A DNA stretch of 64,000 nucleotides, taken from NCBI GenBank assembly GCA_026129765.1, contig JAHCHP010000011.1, forward strand, positions 50,805 to 114,804, given 5' to 3'. The position numbers were made by a program, and so were the translations under genes. Of the stretch, positions 41,666 to 50,866 are shown one piece after another. Below the pieces are notes generated by a model. The model was not told the origin of the DNA and ran no database searches. It worked only from the letters and a program-made list of their open reading frames with translations. Position 1 is the first letter of the stretch. The number at the start of each line of letters is the position of its first letter. The DNA is from Fimbriimonadia bacterium (GTDB lineage Bacteria; Armatimonadota; Fimbriimonadia; Fimbriimonadales; GBS-DC).

Positions 41666-42449
41666 TTACTTGCGGACCTGCTCCAACGAATTGCGCATAA
41701 TCAAGGGCAGCACCTTCCGGGGAAGGAAACGTGTTATGAACGCAAGTAGGGCGGTTCTGAATCCAGGCAAGACCAAGGGCTTCCCTCTTTTCATAGCACA
41801 TAAGCCTGCCTTAGCAACCTGGCTTGCGCTCAGCACATTACTTTGGAACACTTTTGTGTTTTCCATGCCGGCGCGCTTCTGAAAATTGGTGTTTGTCGGT
41901 CCCGGACATAGACAAGTGACCGTCACACCCGTTCCTTGCAACTCATTCGCCAAGGCTTGACTAAAGGATAAAACATAGGCTTTGCTTGCAAAATAAACGG
42001 CTGCCAAGGGAGACGGTAAAAACGCCCCGAGCGACGCAACGTTCAGAACACGTCCATCCCTGTTCTGAACCATAGCAGGTAAAAACAATGAGGTAAGACG
42101 CGTGAGAGAGGCGATATTAAGCTGGATCATTTCCGCATATACCTTCCAATCAGTGTCCGTGAACATACCACATGTGCCAAACGCAGCATTGTTCACCAAA
42201 ACGCCCACCGTTTGGTTTGCCGCTTCCAACTGCTGGAATATCTCTTCTGGCGCACGGGGGTCGGTCAGGTCTTTGGCGATCACGGTCACCGGCACTCCAT
42301 ACCGCGCAGTCAAATCCCGAGCGATTCCATTCAGCTTCTCTTCGCTTCGCGACACTAATATCAAAGGATGATTCTCTTGCGCGAACAGGCGAGCAAACTC
42401 CAGACCAATGCCGCTCGACGCGCCTGTGATAAGAGCAAAAGGTTTCTAT
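41666..42449 (-). pseudogene. short-chain dehydrogenase/reductase, start codon destroyed by a 1-nt change
   Basis: The frame is open from 42445 to 41666 (260 codons) and encodes a complete SDR: KPFALITGASSGIGLEFARL (TGxxxGIG), then LVNNAAFG (NNAG-like), VASLGAFLPSP (Ser), YFASKAYVLSF (YxxxK) and CPGPTNTNF. In-frame ATG is lost: the minus strand reads CACATAGAAACCT, where removal of one A would give ATGAAACCT. As written, the first usable start is TTG at 42364, which omits the NAD-binding loop. A TATAAT element 8 nt before the expected ATG fits a leaderless start. Either a real mutation or a sequencing error. Confidence 0.8.
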
Positions 42450-42456
42450 GTGCTTT

Positions 42457-42464
42457 ATTATACC
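42457..42464 (-). promoter_or_regulatory. -10 element (GG-TATAAT) of the SDR gene
   Basis: The minus strand reads GGTATAAT from 42464 to 42457, seven nucleotides before the expected start codon. Confidence 0.6.
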
Positions 42465-42514
42465 GACCACATTGGCGTCGCTCGGCATTTCAAAACAGGC
42501 AGTCTCTGCCCCCT

Positions 42515-42540
42515 GTCATTCTGAGCGGAGCGAAGAATCT
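42515..42540 (+). repeat. dispersed repeat (GTCATTCTGAGCGGAGCG...)
   Basis: A single 26-bp copy of an element commonly found between genes in diverse bacterial genomes. Around it the intergenic stretch 42465-42786 has no supported ORF; it ends with the leader of the pseudopilin-like gene. Confidence 0.55.
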
Positions 42541-42786
42541 GCTTTTTCAACCTCTAAATGCCCCTGCTCGCGAAATGGTCGATAGGTTCTGAAGGCAAAC
42601 ACAAATGAAATCGTCCAACGAGGTTTGGAGAGACTTAACACCAGGCGCGACCCGAATTCTGATACAATAAGTGCAATGTATGGGGCTGTCGCCCAGGGCA
42701 ATAAATTCGATTCCTGCTTTGTGCCGAAAAAACAGGATTCCGCCTTTATCAGGTCAAGCTTTAACAATCAGGAGGGACTGATTATT

Positions 42787-43578
42787 ATGAAATTTAATCG
42801 TGGTTTCACGCTCATCGAATTGTTAGTCGTTATTGCCATCATCGCGATTTTAGCCGCTATTCTCTTCCCCGTCTTCGCGCAGGCGCGCGAAAAAGCGCGG
42901 CAGACTCAATGCCTGTCCAACCTGAAACAACTCGGCAGCGCATTCGCGATGTACCGCGCCGACTTTGACGCTATCAATCCCGGTCCGGGCGACAGCGGGC
43001 ATTGTTCTGGGTATTGGACACAACCCCAATGGCCCGCCTGGATGACAGGCTTCCTTTCGCGTTTGGAAGCGCAGTGGGTTCCCTGTTATCCTGTGCTGCA
43101 AGATATCTTTAACCCTAACTCCAATGTTCATCCCTTTTGGATTCATTATGGGCATGTGACCAAAGGCGCGATATTCCCCTATGTCAAGAATGCGGACGTT
43201 TACATCTGCCCCTCGGACCGGCGGGGCAAAGAGAAGAAACTGAGCTATGCAATGAATGCGCCCGCAGGTTATATCCCCGAAACCGTAGTGGAGCGTCATG
43301 CCGAATTTGTCAATATCTTGGATGAGGCGGAAACGCTGAATGACGGCTACTACTATGCGTTCAGCGGCAATAATTTTGTCGATTGCCCGTCTATCTCCCA
43401 CTCAAATGGCGCGACCTTCAGTTTCTTTGACAGCCATGTAAAGTGGTTCAAGGCAAACCACCGACCCGAACAAGCGCGCATCGGGCAATGCCAAAACACG
43501 GTCCCAAGACACTATTTCTGTCCCAAGATTCCCTTCCCAGAGTCAACAGAATATCAGGCTGCCTGCCAATCGATGTGA
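42787..43578 (+). CDS. pseudopilin-like protein (DUF1559-like), H-X9-DS variant
   Basis: A protein of 263 aa from ATG 42787, with AGGAGGGA upstream; the frame is open from 42625 but the leader peptide starts here (MKFNRG, then [19 protein letters not shown]). [20 protein letters not shown] follows, the conserved post-helix segment. Instead of H-X9-DG it has [17 protein letters not shown], i.e. H-X9-DS. Cys residues (CHYP-type spacing absent) occur near the centre and end. Stand-alone gene with no pilin-assembly gene near. Confidence 0.88.
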   Translation: MKFNRGFTLIELLVVIAIIAILAAILFPVFAQAREKARQTQCLSNLKQLGSAFAMYRADFDAINPGPGDSGHCSGYWTQPQWPAWMTGFLSRLEAQWVPCYPVLQDIFNPNSNVHPFWIHYGHVTKGAIFPYVKNADVYICPSDRRGKEKKLSYAMNAPAGYIPETVVERHAEFVNILDEAETLNDGYYYAFSGNNFVDCPSISHSNGATFSFFDSHVKWFKANHRPEQARIGQCQNTVPRHYFCPKIPFPESTEYQAACQSM

Positions 43579-43778
43579 AAAGGCGCGCGGAAACACCAAC
43601 AGCAGATGCCTCGGCTTTGTTTGGCAGGAAATTACAGGCAGTCTCTGCTCCTGTCACCGTTAGCGCAGCGCGTGGGTCCGCCTGATCAAAGGCTGGGATT
43701 CCCGCGCGCGCCGATATTTTTGAAACCGGTAGGTTGGTAGATAACCAACCTGGTCTGCGCAAGACAACCACTATAGTT

Positions 43779-44884
43779 CTACTCTGCGTGATATTTGCCT
43801 TTTCGCAACTTATGTCGATGCCGATGATGCAAATCGGGGAAGTGAGGATGTGAATGGGTCAATTGACTGTGGACATGTTCATGACTGTGAGGTTCTTTTA
43901 AAGAGGTTCCGGGTGGGTGCTCATGTTGATGATGGTCATCATGCCAATGAAGGTGGGTATGAGTTAATGGCTCGTGGGTATGGATATGCTCATGATGTTC
44001 CGTTAAGTGCAACCAGACGCCGATGAACATCAGCACGCCCGACACAATGAGTGGAGCAGAAGGAACCTCTCGCAAAATGACAGCGCTTAAGATTGCGCCG
44101 ATAAAAGGAGCCGTGGAAAAATAGGCTCCCGCGCGCGCAGTGCCGATATGGCGTAAGGCTAAAATAAACAGGTAGAGGCTCAATCCATACCCGAATAATC
44201 AACGATACTCGTCGCAAAAAGGGTTCCTATCGCAGGGAGCGATGCGCCCGCACCCAGAGCGATTGCTGTGTTCACACTCCCCGCAACCAAACCTTTGATC
44301 ATTGCGATCTGTTGGGGATCGCCGCCCGACACATGACGCGTTAAATTGTTGTCCAATGCCCAACAGAAACATGCGCCAGCAATCGCTAATATCCCCCAAG
44401 GTATGCCTCCCTGAAGGTCGTTCGACCAAGAAAGTATCACGCCACCGGCTAAGATAAAAAGCATCCCCATCGCAATACGACGGTCAAAGTTTTCCTTAAA
44501 AACAAACCACGCCAAGAGCGCAGTCATGACCTTCCAAATTGAGCATTAAGGAAGCCGTCGACGCCATCGTTCGCGCCAATCCCCACATCAGAAGGACCGG
44601 CGCCAAGATTCCCCCACGAAGACGGCTCCTGCCAACCATGTCCAACTGCCCCTATCCAAGGCTGCCTCAGAAGAAGGCTTTCTCAACCCATAGGTTCGCG
44701 CCAACCAAATAACAAGTAATCCGAGCCCCGAACCAAGATAAAGTAAACCCGCGATTAACCAAGGGCTAACCTCATTTAATAGAATTTTGGAGAAGGGGGT
44801 TGTCGCGCCAAACAAAACCGCCGCAAGCAACGCCAAGCCTGCCCCGCTGCTCACCCATCGTTGAGAAACGCGCCTCTTTCGCAT
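43779..44884 (-). pseudogene. EamA/DMT-family transporter with His-rich tail, three frameshifts
   Basis: Three minus-strand pieces (44884-44588, 44527-44180, 44183-43779) join into one ten-helix drug/metabolite transporter: LALLAAVLFGATTPFSKILL, then MTALLAWFVFKENFDRRIAM, then LYLFILALRHIGTARAGAYF. Frame changes are near 44611 (a run of five C on the plus strand, one base short), near 44530 (EG|VMTALL) and near 44190 (VDY.GYGLSLY). Each is repaired by adding one nucleotide. After the last helix the C-terminus holds about 24 His in 63 residues, which suggests metal (Ni, Co or Zn) binding or export. Real decay and sequencing error are both possible. Confidence 0.82.
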
Positions 44885-44931
44885 AGCGCTCTATTCGCTG
44901 AGGTGCCGGATGATTCCTGTTCACCAAAGCA

Positions 44932-44939
44932 GGTACAAT
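44932..44939 (+). promoter_or_regulatory. -10 element (GG-TACAAT) of purF
   Basis: GGTACAAT at 44932-44939; ATGs follow at 44941 and 44947. Transcription would begin about at the second ATG, so the message would be leaderless. Confidence 0.6.
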
Positions 44940-44940
44940 C

Positions 44941-46352
44941 ATGCCGATGATCGCAAGCGAGTCGCCTAAAGAGGAATGTGGGATTTTCGGGATTTTCGCG
45001 CCGGGAGAGGATGTGGCGCGTTTAACCTACTTTGGTCTGTTCGCGCTCCAGCACCGCGGGCAAGAAGCGGCAGGCATTGCGGTCTCCAACGGGCGGTTCG
45101 TGCGGATGTACAAAGATGTGGGTCTGGTGGCGCGCGTGTTTGATGAAGGCGTTTTGCAGCAGTTGCGCGGGCATATCGCCGTCGGACATACCCGCTACTC
45201 CACCACTGGCTCCAGCAGTTTGCGCAACGCGCAACCTATCTATCTTCCCAAACCGGCGATATCGCCATCGCGCATAACGGCAACCTGGTCAACGCATACA
45301 GCCTGCGAACCGAATTAGAGCAGTCGGGCGAGTCGATGGAAACCACCAACGACTCCGAAGTCATCGCCCGCCTGATCGCCAATTTCGACAGCAAAGACAT
45401 CGTTGAGGCGGTGGCGCATGCCATGAGCCGTATGCAAGGCGCGTATTCGTTGGCGGTGCTGACCTCCTCACAATTAGTGGGCGCGCGCGACCCGTTCGGT
45501 ATTCGCCCGCTCTGCATTGGTCAGTTGGGCGAGCATTTTGTGCTGGCGTCGGAAACCTGCGCCTTCGGTCCCATGGGCGCGACTTACCTGCGCGATGTGA
45601 AACCGGGCGAAATCGTGGTATTTGACGAACAGGGCATGCGCTCATATGTGGGTTCTGTGCCGGAGCGCGAAGCGATCTGCATGTTTGAACTCATCTATTT
45701 TGCCCGTCCCGACAGCCACATGCGCGGCAAACTGTTGCATCAAGCGCGCCGGAATATGGGCAGGCAATTAGCCGTTGAACATCCTGCCGAAGCCGACTTA
45801 GTGATTCCCGTCCCCGACTCAGGCATTCCCGCCGCCATCGGCTTTTCAGAACAGACCGGCATCCCCTATGGCGAAGGCTTAATCAAGAACCGCTATGTGC
45901 AGCGCACCTTTATTCAGCCCGATCAACGCCTGCGCGAGCAAAGTGTCCGCTTAAAGTTGACCCCGTTGGTGGAGGCAATTGAAGGCAAGCGGATCGTGAT
46001 GGTGGACGATTCGATTGTGCGCGGCACAACCACGCGCAAAATTGTCCGTTTGCTTTTTGAGGCGGGCGCGAAAGAGGTTCACGTTCGAATCACCGCGCCG
46101 CCCATCCGACACCCCTGCCATTACGGTATCGATATGGCAACGCAAACGGAACTCGTCGCGGCGGAACAAGAAGTGGATGATGTTCGCGAGCAGATCGGCG
46201 CGACCACGCTGGGTTATCTCACCATCGAAGGGCTGCTCCAAGCGGTCGGCGGTTCGGAAGATCAGTTCTGTCTCGCCTGTTTCAACGGCGACTACCCGGT
46301 TACGATCCCTGAAGATGTGGAATTAGACCGCCATCTTTTCGAAAAGGAATGA
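44941..46352 (+). CDS. purF: amidophosphoribosyltransferase, interrupted by a frameshift near 45243
   Basis: First committed step of purine synthesis: PRPP + Gln to phosphoribosylamine. The N-terminal Ntn glutaminase begins [16 protein letters not shown] (nucleophile Cys); [16 protein letters not shown] and [20 protein letters not shown] follow. At ~45243 the frame shifts: the first frame stops at 45318, while the second continues with [20 protein letters not shown] and reaches PRPP-binding [17 protein letters not shown] and the end at 46352. The sequence at the break is CTATCTATCTT; one more 4-nt CTAT unit (or one extra base) restores frame. As an essential-type gene, a sequencing error is likely. 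M at 44947 is an alternative start. Confidence 0.9.
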
Positions 46353-47119
46353 TGAAAATCACGGTTCTGGGTTGCGGCACCTCTATGGGTGTCCCAATGA
46401 TGGGATGTCGTTGTCCGGTTTGTCTCTCGCCAAACCCGCGTAATCGGCGCTCTCGCCCCAGCATTATGGTGGAGGTGGAGGAAACGCGCCTACTGATTGA
46501 TACGCCCCCGGAATTGCGGCTCCAACTCATCCAGTACGGCTTGGATGACCGGCTTGACGCGGTTCTCATCACGCACACGCACGCCGATCATATCATGGGG
46601 ATGGACGACATTCGAGGTTACACCTTGCAAACCCAAACCCAGATTCCGGTCTATGCCGAACCCGACGCGATTCAAGATTTGGAACGCGTTTTCCGCTATG
46701 TGGCGCATCCCTTCCCGCCCGGCTCCAGCAGTCCGCTCATCCGATTTCTGCCCATTGAAAGCGACATTTTGACGATTGGCAGCGCAGAGATTCGCCCTCT
46801 GCGCGTGTTTCATGGCGCGATGCCGATCCTTGCCTTCCGAATAGGCGCGTTCGCCTATGTGACCGATACCAATCTCATTCCTGAAGAATCGATGGCTCAA
46901 TTGATTGACTTAGATTTTTTGATCTTAGACGCGCTGCGCTACCAAGAGCATCCCACCCACTTCAACCTCGAACAAGCCATAGAAGTCGCACGCCTCCTTC
47001 AGCCGAAACGGGTCGCTTTCACGCACTTAACCCACGACTTCGACTATGAAACGGTCAATGCGGAACTGCCCCCCGGGATGGAATTAGCCTATGACGGAAT
47101 GATTGTTGAAATGAATTAA
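46349..47119 (+). CDS. MBL-fold metallohydrolase (PhnP-like)
   Basis: A protein of 256 aa overlapping the purF stop (ATGATGA). Its N-terminus, VLGCGTSMGVPMMGCRCPVC, has the extra Cys cluster of the PhnP family. Zinc motif: THTHADHIMGMDDIR; further ligands are FHGAMPILAFR, YVTDTN and a final THLTHDFDYE. PhnP cleaves phosphoribosyl 1,2-cyclic phosphate in phosphonate breakdown. No phn genes are near, so a broader phosphodiesterase role is likely. Co-transcribed with purF. Confidence 0.9.
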   Translation: MMKITVLGCGTSMGVPMMGCRCPVCLSPNPRNRRSRPSIMVEVEETRLLIDTPPELRLQLIQYGLDDRLDAVLITHTHADHIMGMDDIRGYTLQTQTQIPVYAEPDAIQDLERVFRYVAHPFPPGSSSPLIRFLPIESDILTIGSAEIRPLRVFHGAMPILAFRIGAFAYVTDTNLIPEESMAQLIDLDFLILDALRYQEHPTHFNLEQAIEVARLLQPKRVAFTHLTHDFDYETVNAELPPGMELAYDGMIVEMN

Positions 47120-47417
47120 CCCCTTTGTCAATGTCAGTCCCTTGAACGCGGGAATCCAGTTGAAGGGCAAAGCTCCGTCATGGCGCAACCCGGTTCCCCT
47201 TGCTTGCAGGGGGAACCCAACGGAGGGGGTTCTGCTTTTTGATCCGCGAATCATTTCGCGCCGAGCATGGCGCAGCCAAGAAATTTGTAAAAAAATCAAA
47301 ACGAATTTTTCAAAAAGTTGTCCGCTTTTGCCTCCGTTAGGAGTCTATATATCATGGAAGTAAAACAGAAGTAAATCCGCCTTGATTTTGAGGGGAGGTT
47401 CCAAAGGAGGCAGCGAA
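47120..47417. other. intergenic region with terminator-like hairpins
   Basis: Contains a dispersed-repeat remnant (GAACGCGGGAATCCAG near 47145), two overlapping hairpins at 47192-47240 and, at the end, a purine-rich RBS for the next small ORF. No supported gene. Confidence 0.5.
47213..47240 (+). terminator. probable terminator downstream of the MBL hydrolase
   Basis: GAACCC/GGGTTC stem (47213-47232) followed by TGCTTTTTG. An alternative 8-bp hairpin GGTTCCCC/GGGGAACC (47192-47217) shares one arm and would exclude it. Confidence 0.5.
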
Positions 47418-47513
47418 ATGATTCGAAACATTCAGGGTCTCATGATGTTGGTTGCAGGAATCGTTGGCTCTGTTCTGATGAGCGCGCCAAAGGGTAAATT
47501 GCGCCTATTTTAA
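47418..47513 (+). CDS. small hydrophobic ORF, possibly frameshifted
   Basis: 31 codons from ATG 47418 after a strong AAAGGAGG: MIRNIQGLMMLVAGIVGSVL and then MSAPKGKLRLF. A one-base insertion near 47496-47500 would extend it to 47530 with APILIAILG, giving a 40-residue protein with two membrane-like stretches, a more sensible product. A terminator follows at 47581. Seen: RBS, hydrophobic sequence. Inferred: function as a small membrane protein. Confidence 0.45.
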   Translation: MIRNIQGLMMLVAGIVGSVLMSAPKGKLRLF

Positions 47514-47580
47514 TCGCTATTTTGGGCTGAACATTTCTTGTTTGCTAAATAACACGCCGAAGTAAAAGATAAAATTTCGG

Positions 47581-47619
47581 GCGCGGGCGGGATTACACTC
47601 CCACCCGCGCGTTTAATTT
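47581..47619 (+). terminator. terminator after the small membrane ORF
   Basis: Stem CGCGGGCGGGA/TCCCACCCGCG (one mismatch) with a 6-nt loop (47582-47609), then CGTTTAATTTT. Confidence 0.75.
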
Positions 47620-47628
47620 TGGGCGTCC

Positions 47629-49194
47629 CTACTCTGTCGCGAATTCCGCAAGAACGGTTTGCACCTCCGGCGACGCGCTTTCAGGATATTGCCACCACTC
47701 CTGTTTTAAAGAAGGCGCGTGCGCTCCATGAGTGAGCAACAACCGCGCGCAGGCAGCATAATCGTCCGGCGAGGATGCCCGGCTATGAAACGAGCCATGA
47801 CAAGTCCATCCCAAAGGCTCAGAATCGTACCAGCGCTCCTTTTGATTAACCGCAGCCGCGTCTCGCTTCAACAGCGCTTCCACCAGGTCCACTCTTCCCT
47901 TCCAGCACGCCCAGTGCAGTAAGGTCGGTTGAACGCGCCCCTTATCATCAGGGGGTTCGCCGCCATCGATAGGAAACCCGCAATCTAACAGCGTCTCCAT
48001 CGCTTCAACACTCGCCGTTTCTATCCAGTCGCTCATCCCGAAAATATGATGGGTTTGTGCCTGTGCCATCAAAGCGCGCGCCGCTGCCAAATCGTCGGGG
48101 CGTTTTCCCTGAGCGCAGTCTGCCAGCAACTGGTCCACCGGCGACAGGATTGTGTCTGCTCCCTTGTCTGTCAGCAACTGCGCGATGTCGGTTCTACCCA
48201 ATCGCATCGCCATCGCATAAGGCGAATCACCTTTCGGGTCTCTGAAGTTGGGATTGGCTCCCGCCTCCAACAGCACCTGGATGGTCTCTGCGCTGCGTTG
48301 ACGGAGAATCGCATGCATCAACGGGCTTACGCCTGAAGGCTCCCATACCGCATTGGGATCGCCCCCGCCCGCCAAAATAACGCGCACGCCCGGAATGTCT
48401 TCATAATCCATTTTCCGAAAGATTGCGTGGGTCAGCGACTCTTTGGTCGCCCCGCCATGGCGCATCACTCGCTCCAAACAGCGGCAGCCCGGCTCTTCCG
48501 AAGCGTGATAGAAGGTTTCACCATCATTCACATTCGCGCCCGCGTCCAACAGAAGTTGGGTGGCTTCCGGGTCAAAGCAGACACCCGAAACGCCATACAA
48601 AGCGGACAGCGGAGCGTTGTCGTAATCATAAGCAGCGTTGGGGTCGGCGCCCGCCGCCAACAACCTCTGGATGACAGCGCGAATTGCAGGCTTCCGCGAT
48701 TCATCAAACTTCAAGAACCAGGAGAAACAGGCATACAACAGCGGTTCGCGATTTGCCGGTCCGCCCTTCTGATTGATTACGTCGGGCTGACGGCTCAGCG
48801 CGTAGTTCACCGTTTCCATATCGCCCAGCAGCGCTCCCAAATAGATCGATTGCTTGCTGAGGTCTGGGAACTGTTGCAGCAGGGTGTTAAGTCTCTCTTC
48901 GCGTCTCGTTTGAACAGAGTCCACCAGCGCGAGCTGGCATATGCGCTCGGATGCCTCCGCCATGTTAGAAACGAACGAGCCGACCCACTGCTTCAACTGC
49001 GTCCAACTGAGGAATCCCAATTCGCGCGCAAGCGTTAACTGGGTCAAATGTAAACGGGGTTCGCGGTTATCGAAACCGAATTTCGCCATGCGCGCAGTCG
49101 CGCTGGGGTCTTGATTCTGCCATAACTTCAACAGGTCCTTTGCCTGCTTTTTGAGCTGTTCCAGATTTGGACGCTCGATCGGTACATGTTGCAT
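47629..49194 (-). CDS. ankyrin-repeat protein
   Basis: A protein of 521 aa from ATG 49194, with GGAGGTGACACA just upstream; the frame extends to 49260. The first ~90 residues are a distinct N-terminal region (PNLEQLKKQAKDLLKLWQNQ). Then come ankyrin-type repeats of about 33 residues, e.g. AAGADPNAAYDYDNAPLSAL, LLDAGANVNDGE, LEAGANPNFRDPKGDSPYAM and LLHWACWKGRVDLVEALLKR. No signal peptide, so it is probably cytoplasmic and protein-binding. It ends 10 nt from the terminator of the converging small ORF. Confidence 0.92.
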   Translation of the reverse strand: MQHVPIERPNLEQLKKQAKDLLKLWQNQDPSATARMAKFGFDNREPRLHLTQLTLARELGFLSWTQLKQWVGSFVSNMAEASERICQLALVDSVQTRREERLNTLLQQFPDLSKQSIYLGALLGDMETVNYALSRQPDVINQKGGPANREPLLYACFSWFLKFDESRKPAIRAVIQRLLAAGADPNAAYDYDNAPLSALYGVSGVCFDPEATQLLLDAGANVNDGETFYHASEEPGCRCLERVMRHGGATKESLTHAIFRKMDYEDIPGVRVILAGGGDPNAVWEPSGVSPLMHAILRQRSAETIQVLLEAGANPNFRDPKGDSPYAMAMRLGRTDIAQLLTDKGADTILSPVDQLLADCAQGKRPDDLAAARALMAQAQTHHIFGMSDWIETASVEAMETLLDCGFPIDGGEPPDDKGRVQPTLLHWACWKGRVDLVEALLKRDAAAVNQKERWYDSEPLGWTCHGSFHSRASSPDDYAACARLLLTHGAHAPSLKQEWWQYPESASPEVQTVLAEFATE

Positions 49195-49329
49195 TGTGTC
49201 ACCTCCATGCAAATTTGCCTGCGGTCCGCGATCAGGCGACATGTCGGCGACTGAAAACAAGGTAAATAAAAAGGTGGGCTCAGCCCTCTCCGCGGACCCG
49301 GAAGCGTCCTTATCACGCTTACACCCCTA

Positions 49330-49335
49330 ATTATA
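49330..49335 (-). promoter_or_regulatory. -10-like element (TATAAT) of the ankyrin gene
   Basis: The minus strand reads TATAAT from 49335 to 49330, 136 nt before the start. The intergenic region 49195-49509 holds no other supported feature. Confidence 0.4.
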
Positions 49336-49509
49336 GCATGATTCGCCCGATTTTACAATCATTTCTCTCTCACATTTAACATCAAAACAAGAACCCAGCA
49401 TTTCTACTAGGAAGGAGTTTTCAAAGGGGATGTCGAACAGTTAATCAGGTATTAGATTATGCGCGCCGCTCTCAATCGTTCTGCGGCACGAACCAAAAGG
49501 GGGTTTCAA

Positions 49510-50466
49510 ATGACAATACAACATCGTATGGCAGCCTCGTTGGCAGCCTTGACACTCGCTGCCTGTGCTTCCGCCCAGTTCTATTCTGAGAACTTTGAGG
49601 TGGACAACACCGCCAACTGGCAGGTGAATGCTGTAAACGCAGGCAACGTAGCCAACTTTTTCTTTGACTATTCAACCGTCGGTATCCCAGCCGCGCCCAA
49701 CGGGACCGGCACACGCGGCTTGAAATTGGAAGCAAACATTCCCGGCACCGGCGTGTTTAGCGGATTAAGCGTTTCGCCCCTCAATCAGCAGTTCACGGGC
49801 GATTACATTCTGCGTTTTGATGCTTGGATGAACTTCAATGGACCATTTCCCGGAGGCGGGAATGGCTCCACCCAAGTGACGATGGGCGGAATCGGCGCGC
49901 CCACAAATCAGGTGCAGTTCCCTGGCTCAACGTTCTCTGGGCTTGGCTTTGCCGCGACAGGCGATGGCGGATCCGCGCAGGATTACCGCGTTTATAACGC
50001 TCCTGGAGCGCCTTTTTCGTCTGGCTCAGGCGTTTACGCGGCGGGAAACGATGCAGCCTCGCAGAACAACACGCATCCTTACTATGCGGCTCAGGGGTTG
50101 GGCAGCCGAACCGCGCCTGCCGCGCAGCTCGCGTTGTTCCCTCAGCAAACAGGCACCACCGCGGCTGGCACTTTGGGCATGGATTGGTATACCTGGACAA
50201 TCACCAAATCGGGCAACACCGTTACGTGGCATGTGACCAACACCTCCAACGTCACCACCTTGCTGGCAACGGTCAATAATCCGTCGTTCGGCGGCGAAAA
50301 TATCTTCTTCGGACAGTTCGATGTCAACGCCACTTCGTCCACCGACCCCAATGCGCGCGCGCTGCTCTTTGGGTTGATCGATAACGTGACGGTCGTGCCA
50401 GAGCCATCCACTATGACTGCGCTCGGATTGGGTATCTTCGCGCTGATCCGCCGTCGCAAACGCTGA
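49510..50466 (+). CDS. PEP-CTERM exported protein
   Basis: A protein of 318 aa from ATG 49510, with AAGGGGG upstream, where the signal peptide begins (MTIQHRMAASLAALTLAACA). The C-terminus is a classic PEP-CTERM sorting signal: VVPEPSTMTALGLGIFALIR and then RRKR, to be processed by an exosortase that is not in this window. The body is Gly/Asn/Thr-rich and beta-like (TGDYILRFDAWMNFNGPFPG, WYTWTITKSGNTVTWHVTN), with no Cys after the signal peptide. Likely a surface or extracellular matrix protein. A strong terminator follows 27 nt after the stop. Confidence 0.9.
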   Translation: MTIQHRMAASLAALTLAACASAQFYSENFEVDNTANWQVNAVNAGNVANFFFDYSTVGIPAAPNGTGTRGLKLEANIPGTGVFSGLSVSPLNQQFTGDYILRFDAWMNFNGPFPGGGNGSTQVTMGGIGAPTNQVQFPGSTFSGLGFAATGDGGSAQDYRVYNAPGAPFSSGSGVYAAGNDAASQNNTHPYYAAQGLGSRTAPAAQLALFPQQTGTTAAGTLGMDWYTWTITKSGNTVTWHVTNTSNVTTLLATVNNPSFGGENIFFGQFDVNATSSTDPNARALLFGLIDNVTVVPEPSTMTALGLGIFALIRRRKR

Positions 50467-50492
50467 GAAGCTCCGCGTCAAATCCGTCTCAC

Positions 50493-50530
50493 AAGGTCTG
50501 GAAGATTTTTCGCTTCCAGACCTTTTATTT
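50493..50530 (+). terminator. Rho-independent terminator of the PEP-CTERM gene
   Basis: Perfect 12-bp stem AAGGTCTGGAAG/CTTCCAGACCTT (50493-50524), 8-nt loop, then TTATTTTTAT. Confidence 0.92.
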
Positions 50531-50599
50531 TTATGTTTAAGGAATTAGATAGCCTCTAAGAAGTCAACTGTTCGCTGCGCTCAGGGTGACAATGCCGAT

Positions 50600-50740
50600 G
50601 TCATGCCGAGCGAAGCCGAGGCATCTGTCCATCGTGTCATGCCGAGCGAAGCCGAGGCATCTGCTGTTTTGTCATGCCGAGCAAAGCCGAGGCATCTGCT
50701 GTTTTGTCATGCCGAGCGAAGCCGAGGCATCTGCTGTTGA
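50600..50740 (+). repeat. tandem array of a 35-bp dispersed-repeat unit
   Basis: Units begin GTCATGCCGAGCGAAGCC and end CTGCTGTTTT. Copies lie at 50636-50670, 50671-50705 and 50706-50740 (the middle one has A for G at one position, the last ends differently), with an earlier shorter copy at 50600-50627. Each holds an imperfect palindrome, ATGCC...GGCAT. The rest of the 50531-50866 intergenic region has no other supported feature. Confidence 0.85.
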
Positions 50741-50866
50741 ATATTTAAGACTGTCTCGCGGATAGCTCTTATTTTACGATAGGACTCTGTTTGTCTCATT
50801 TTTTCCTGAATTTCAAGACAGGATTCTCAAACGAAACCTCTAATATAGACACTTGGAGGGAACAGT

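Noticed and set aside
47192..47240. Riboswitch-like alternative hairpins after the MBL gene
   Set aside because: They lie downstream of a gene and before no clearly regulated gene; simple terminator plus repeat remnant is enough.
50600..50740. CRISPR-like array of repeats
   Set aside because: Units are directly adjacent with no spacers and match a dispersed palindromic element; no cas genes are near.
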